Below are positions 31,739 through 33,281 of a stretch of 33,281 nucleotides of DNA, piece after piece; the first letter of the stretch is position 1; every line of letters begins with the position of its first letter. Made by a program: the position numbers and the translations under genes. The notes below the pieces were generated by a model that saw only the letters and a program-made list of their open reading frames with translations, ran no database searches and was not told the DNA's origin. The DNA lies in NCBI GenBank assembly GCA_020634415.1, contig JACKBT010000047.1:1-33281 (forward strand), read 5' to 3'. The stretch is from Ardenticatenaceae bacterium. Its GTDB lineage: Bacteria; Chloroflexota; Anaerolineae; Promineifilales; Promineifilaceae.

Positions 31739-31775
31739 TGGTACGTGGTGCGTAGTTTTTACGCATCACGTACCA
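31739..31775. terminator. Hairpin between convergent genes
   Basis: TGGTACGTGGTGCGTA (31739-31754) and TACGCATCACGTACCA (31760-31775) pair at 15 of 16 positions around GTTTT. It lies between convergent stop codons and may terminate in both directions, though there is no T-run after the stem. Confidence 0.55.
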
Positions 31776-31796
31776 TCCACCACATCACAAATCCTT

Positions 31797-33005
31797 TCAA
31801 TGACCCAAGGAAACCGGAAACCGCTTCAACCCCCGAAAGAGCACACCCGAACGCCAGGGTAACTGTTCAACTGGTATTTTGAGATGGAGATGGGGAAAAC
31901 GGCCGAACAACGACCTTAACGCCACCTTCCCCTCCAACCGGGCCAACGGCGCACCCAAGCAGTAATGAATCCCCAGACCAAAAGCCAAATGCCGATTGTC
32001 CTCACGGCCAAAATCCAGCACATCAGCGTTAGCAAACTGGCACGCATCTCGATTCGCCGAAGTCAGCACCACCCGCACCATATCGCCACGCCGCAGCCAA
32101 TGCCCCTGAAACTGAACATCTTGCCCCACCCAGCGCGTAGTTGAAGTTTCTACCGGGCCATCATAACGCAGGAGTTCTTCAACGGCCGTTTCCCATCCCA
32201 CCGCCCCCGCTTGCACCAAAGCCAACTGCTCAGGATGGCCCAACAACGCCAGCACCCCATTCCCAATCAAATTCACCGTCGTCTCATGCCCCGTCACCAG
32301 CAGCAAAGCCACCATGCTAAACAACTCCTCCTCATTCAGCCGCTCACCAGCCTCCTCCGCCTGCACCAACGCCGTCACCAAATCATCCTGCGGCGCACGC
32401 TGCCGCTCGGCAAACATCTGCTGCAAATAAGCCAGAAACGCCCGAATCTTGGCCTTGCGCTGGCTATAAGTCAGCCCCCGGCTGCCAGGGGAAATGATCG
32501 CCTGCGACCAATCCGTCACTTGAGCCTGATCCTCTGGCGGCACGCCCAACATCTGCGTAATCACCGCCACCGGCAGCGGCAGCGCATAATCGCCAATCAC
32601 ATCCATTTCGCCCAACGGAGCCACCTTATCCAGCAGGTCATCAGCCAGGCGCTGAACCTGCGCCGCCATACGCTCCACGCGGCGCGGCGTAAACGCCTGG
32701 TTCACCAACGCCCGCAGCCGCGTATGATCCGGCGGATCAGAAAAGAGCATATTTTCGTTAATCAACCGGTAATCGAGCGTGCGCGTGGCTGGTTTGCTAA
32801 CGGCGGCCTCGGTGGCGTGGCGCACATCCTTCACAAAATGCACATCATCCTTTAACACCGCCAGCACATCCTCATAGCGCGTGATATACCAGATAATACG
32901 GCCGTCTGGCGCATGATGAGCATACACCGGACACTCCCGCCGCAGTTGAGCCAACAACGGGAACGGATCAGCCTTAAACACCGGGCTAAACAAATCATAC
33001 ATCAC
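31797..33005 (-). CDS. Soluble cytochrome P450
   Basis: A 402-aa bacterial P450 without a membrane anchor. The heme motif is FGLGIHYCLG (342-351, ligand C349), the I-helix oxygen-activation motif is LLVTGHETTVN, the K-helix ExxR is EELLR, and SDPPDHTRLRALVNQAFTP is the conserved C-helix segment. It resembles the CYP107-type class that hydroxylates small molecules; the substrate is unknown. No ferredoxin or reductase gene is adjacent. The first codon is a GTG (33005) followed directly by ATG (33002); GAGGTG upstream fits either. Confidence 0.93.
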   Translation of the reverse strand: MMYDLFSPVFKADPFPLLAQLRRECPVYAHHAPDGRIIWYITRYEDVLAVLKDDVHFVKDVRHATEAAVSKPATRTLDYRLINENMLFSDPPDHTRLRALVNQAFTPRRVERMAAQVQRLADDLLDKVAPLGEMDVIGDYALPLPVAVITQMLGVPPEDQAQVTDWSQAIISPGSRGLTYSQRKAKIRAFLAYLQQMFAERQRAPQDDLVTALVQAEEAGERLNEEELFSMVALLLVTGHETTVNLIGNGVLALLGHPEQLALVQAGAVGWETAVEELLRYDGPVETSTTRWVGQDVQFQGHWLRRGDMVRVVLTSANRDACQFANADVLDFGREDNRHLAFGLGIHYCLGAPLARLEGKVALRSLFGRFPHLHLKIPVEQLPWRSGVLFRGLKRFPVSLGH

Positions 33006-33036
33006 AGCAATTCACCTCGAATGTGGCAATGGGTCA

Positions 33037-33065
33037 TTGGTGGCAGAAAGTATACACGATATAAT
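33037..33065 (+). promoter_or_regulatory. Promoter of the right-edge membrane protein gene
   Basis: TTGGTG (33037-33042), a 17-nt spacer and a perfect TATAAT (33060-33065). Predicted start near 33072, about 9 nt before the ATG at 33081, would leave almost no leader and no ribosome site. Confidence 0.6.
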
Positions 33066-33080
33066 GGCCCCATTAAACTT

Positions 33081-33281
33081 ATGCGACCGCACCACCCCTT
33101 CTCCCTGATTCATCTCTTCAAAAGTGCCAATCGCCACCCCCTACTCATCGTTTTCCTCCTGGTAACAGCCCTCATCATCTGGCTCGACATCCTGTTTACA
33201 GGGCAGTGGTTTCAGACCGAAATCGCCCTCATTAACCCGCCAATCATGGTCTTTGCCCCCCAAATCTGGCTGGCTCTTTTC
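33081..33281 (+). CDS. Membrane protein (partial)
   Basis: The frame is open from ATG at 33081 to the right edge, giving 67 codons. The protein starts MRPHHPFSLIHLFKSANRHP and continues with a hydrophobic segment, LLIVFLLVTALIIWLDILF, a probable transmembrane helix preceded by basic residues. A second hydrophobic stretch begins near the edge (PPIMVFAPQIWLALF). No family is recognisable from this fragment. A clear TATAAT is 16 nt upstream, and the gene is divergent from the P450. Confidence 0.65.
   Translation, partial: MRPHHPFSLIHLFKSANRHPLLIVFLLVTALIIWLDILFTGQWFQTEIALINPPIMVFAPQIWLALF

Larger units (their letters stand above)
1..33281. repeat. Dispersed palindromic octamer ACGGCCGT (HIP-like)
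   Basis: By eye the octamer occurs about 59 times, roughly one per 560 bp; about 19 of these extend to AACGGCCGTT. Near 55% GC, chance gives about one. Nearly all are inside genes, mainly read as Thr-Ala-Val on one strand or Asn-Gly-Arg on the other. Examples lie near 372, 1168, 4393, 7449, 11999, 18408, 21277, 23658, 27838, 29252 and 31600. Counts are manual and may be off by a few. Confidence 0.9.

Overview
The window looks like a piece of a Chloroflexota-type chromosome (Anaerolineae/Caldilineae-like). This is an inference from gene content: two Uma2 nucleases, a large MalT/LuxR STAND regulator, an F420:NADP oxidoreductase, a soluble P450, a DUF4332-like helix-hairpin-helix protein, and abundant short intergenic repeats. 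No rRNA, tRNA or other marker gene is present to settle it. Two sequence-wide features stand out. The palindromic octamer ACGGCCGT occurs about 59 times by eye, where roughly one is expected. Many gene junctions carry 7-8 bp tandem units, usually paired with an inverted copy, resembling the STRR repeats of cyanobacteria.

Left two thirds (1-21916), almost all on the minus strand: a purine / N-heterocycle catabolic and uptake cluster. In transcription order it holds a FAD+[2Fe-2S] fusion and a Mo-binding subunit of a molybdenum hydroxylase; a YgeY-type metallohydrolase; a YgeW-type knotted carbamoyltransferase; a 490-aa fold-type II PLP enzyme; an NpdG-like F420:NADP oxidoreductase; a four-gene BMP-family nucleoside/nucleobase ABC transporter (two permeases, a double-domain lipoprotein, a double ATPase); a second molybdenum hydroxylase ([2Fe-2S]+Mo fusion); an RHH/PIN toxin-antitoxin pair; an 8-oxoguanine-deaminase-like amidohydrolase; a short YgfM-like FAD subunit; and the start of a third molybdenum hydroxylase cut by the window edge. 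Two Uma2 nuclease genes sit in the cluster on the opposite strand, and a relic of a GxxExxxY gene lies near the left edge between inverted repeats. The set recalls the ygeW-ygeX-ygeY-ssnA-ygfM-xdhD purine/urate cluster of E. coli and gut anaerobes, but with a different PLP enzyme in the YgeX position and no ygfK or hyuA in view.

Centre (21917-22790): a GntR/UTRA-family regulator divergent from the hydroxylase genes. The 142-bp intergenic region holds two back-to-back promoter-like elements and two inverted copies of a 13-bp sequence. Each copy lies exactly 7 nt downstream of a -10 box, a convincing layout for a repressor acting on both promoters.

Right third (22863-33281): mostly plus strand. 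It holds a membrane histidine kinase (GAF-PAS-HisKA-HATPase) with a 4-nt overlap to a patatin-like phospholipase, a small coiled-coil ORF on the minus strand, a membrane-anchored helix-hairpin-helix protein, a MalT-like LuxR regulator, a beta-lactamase-fold serine hydrolase with C-terminal membrane helices, a convergent cytochrome P450, and the start of a membrane protein cut by the window edge. Nothing ties these genes directly to the purine cluster.
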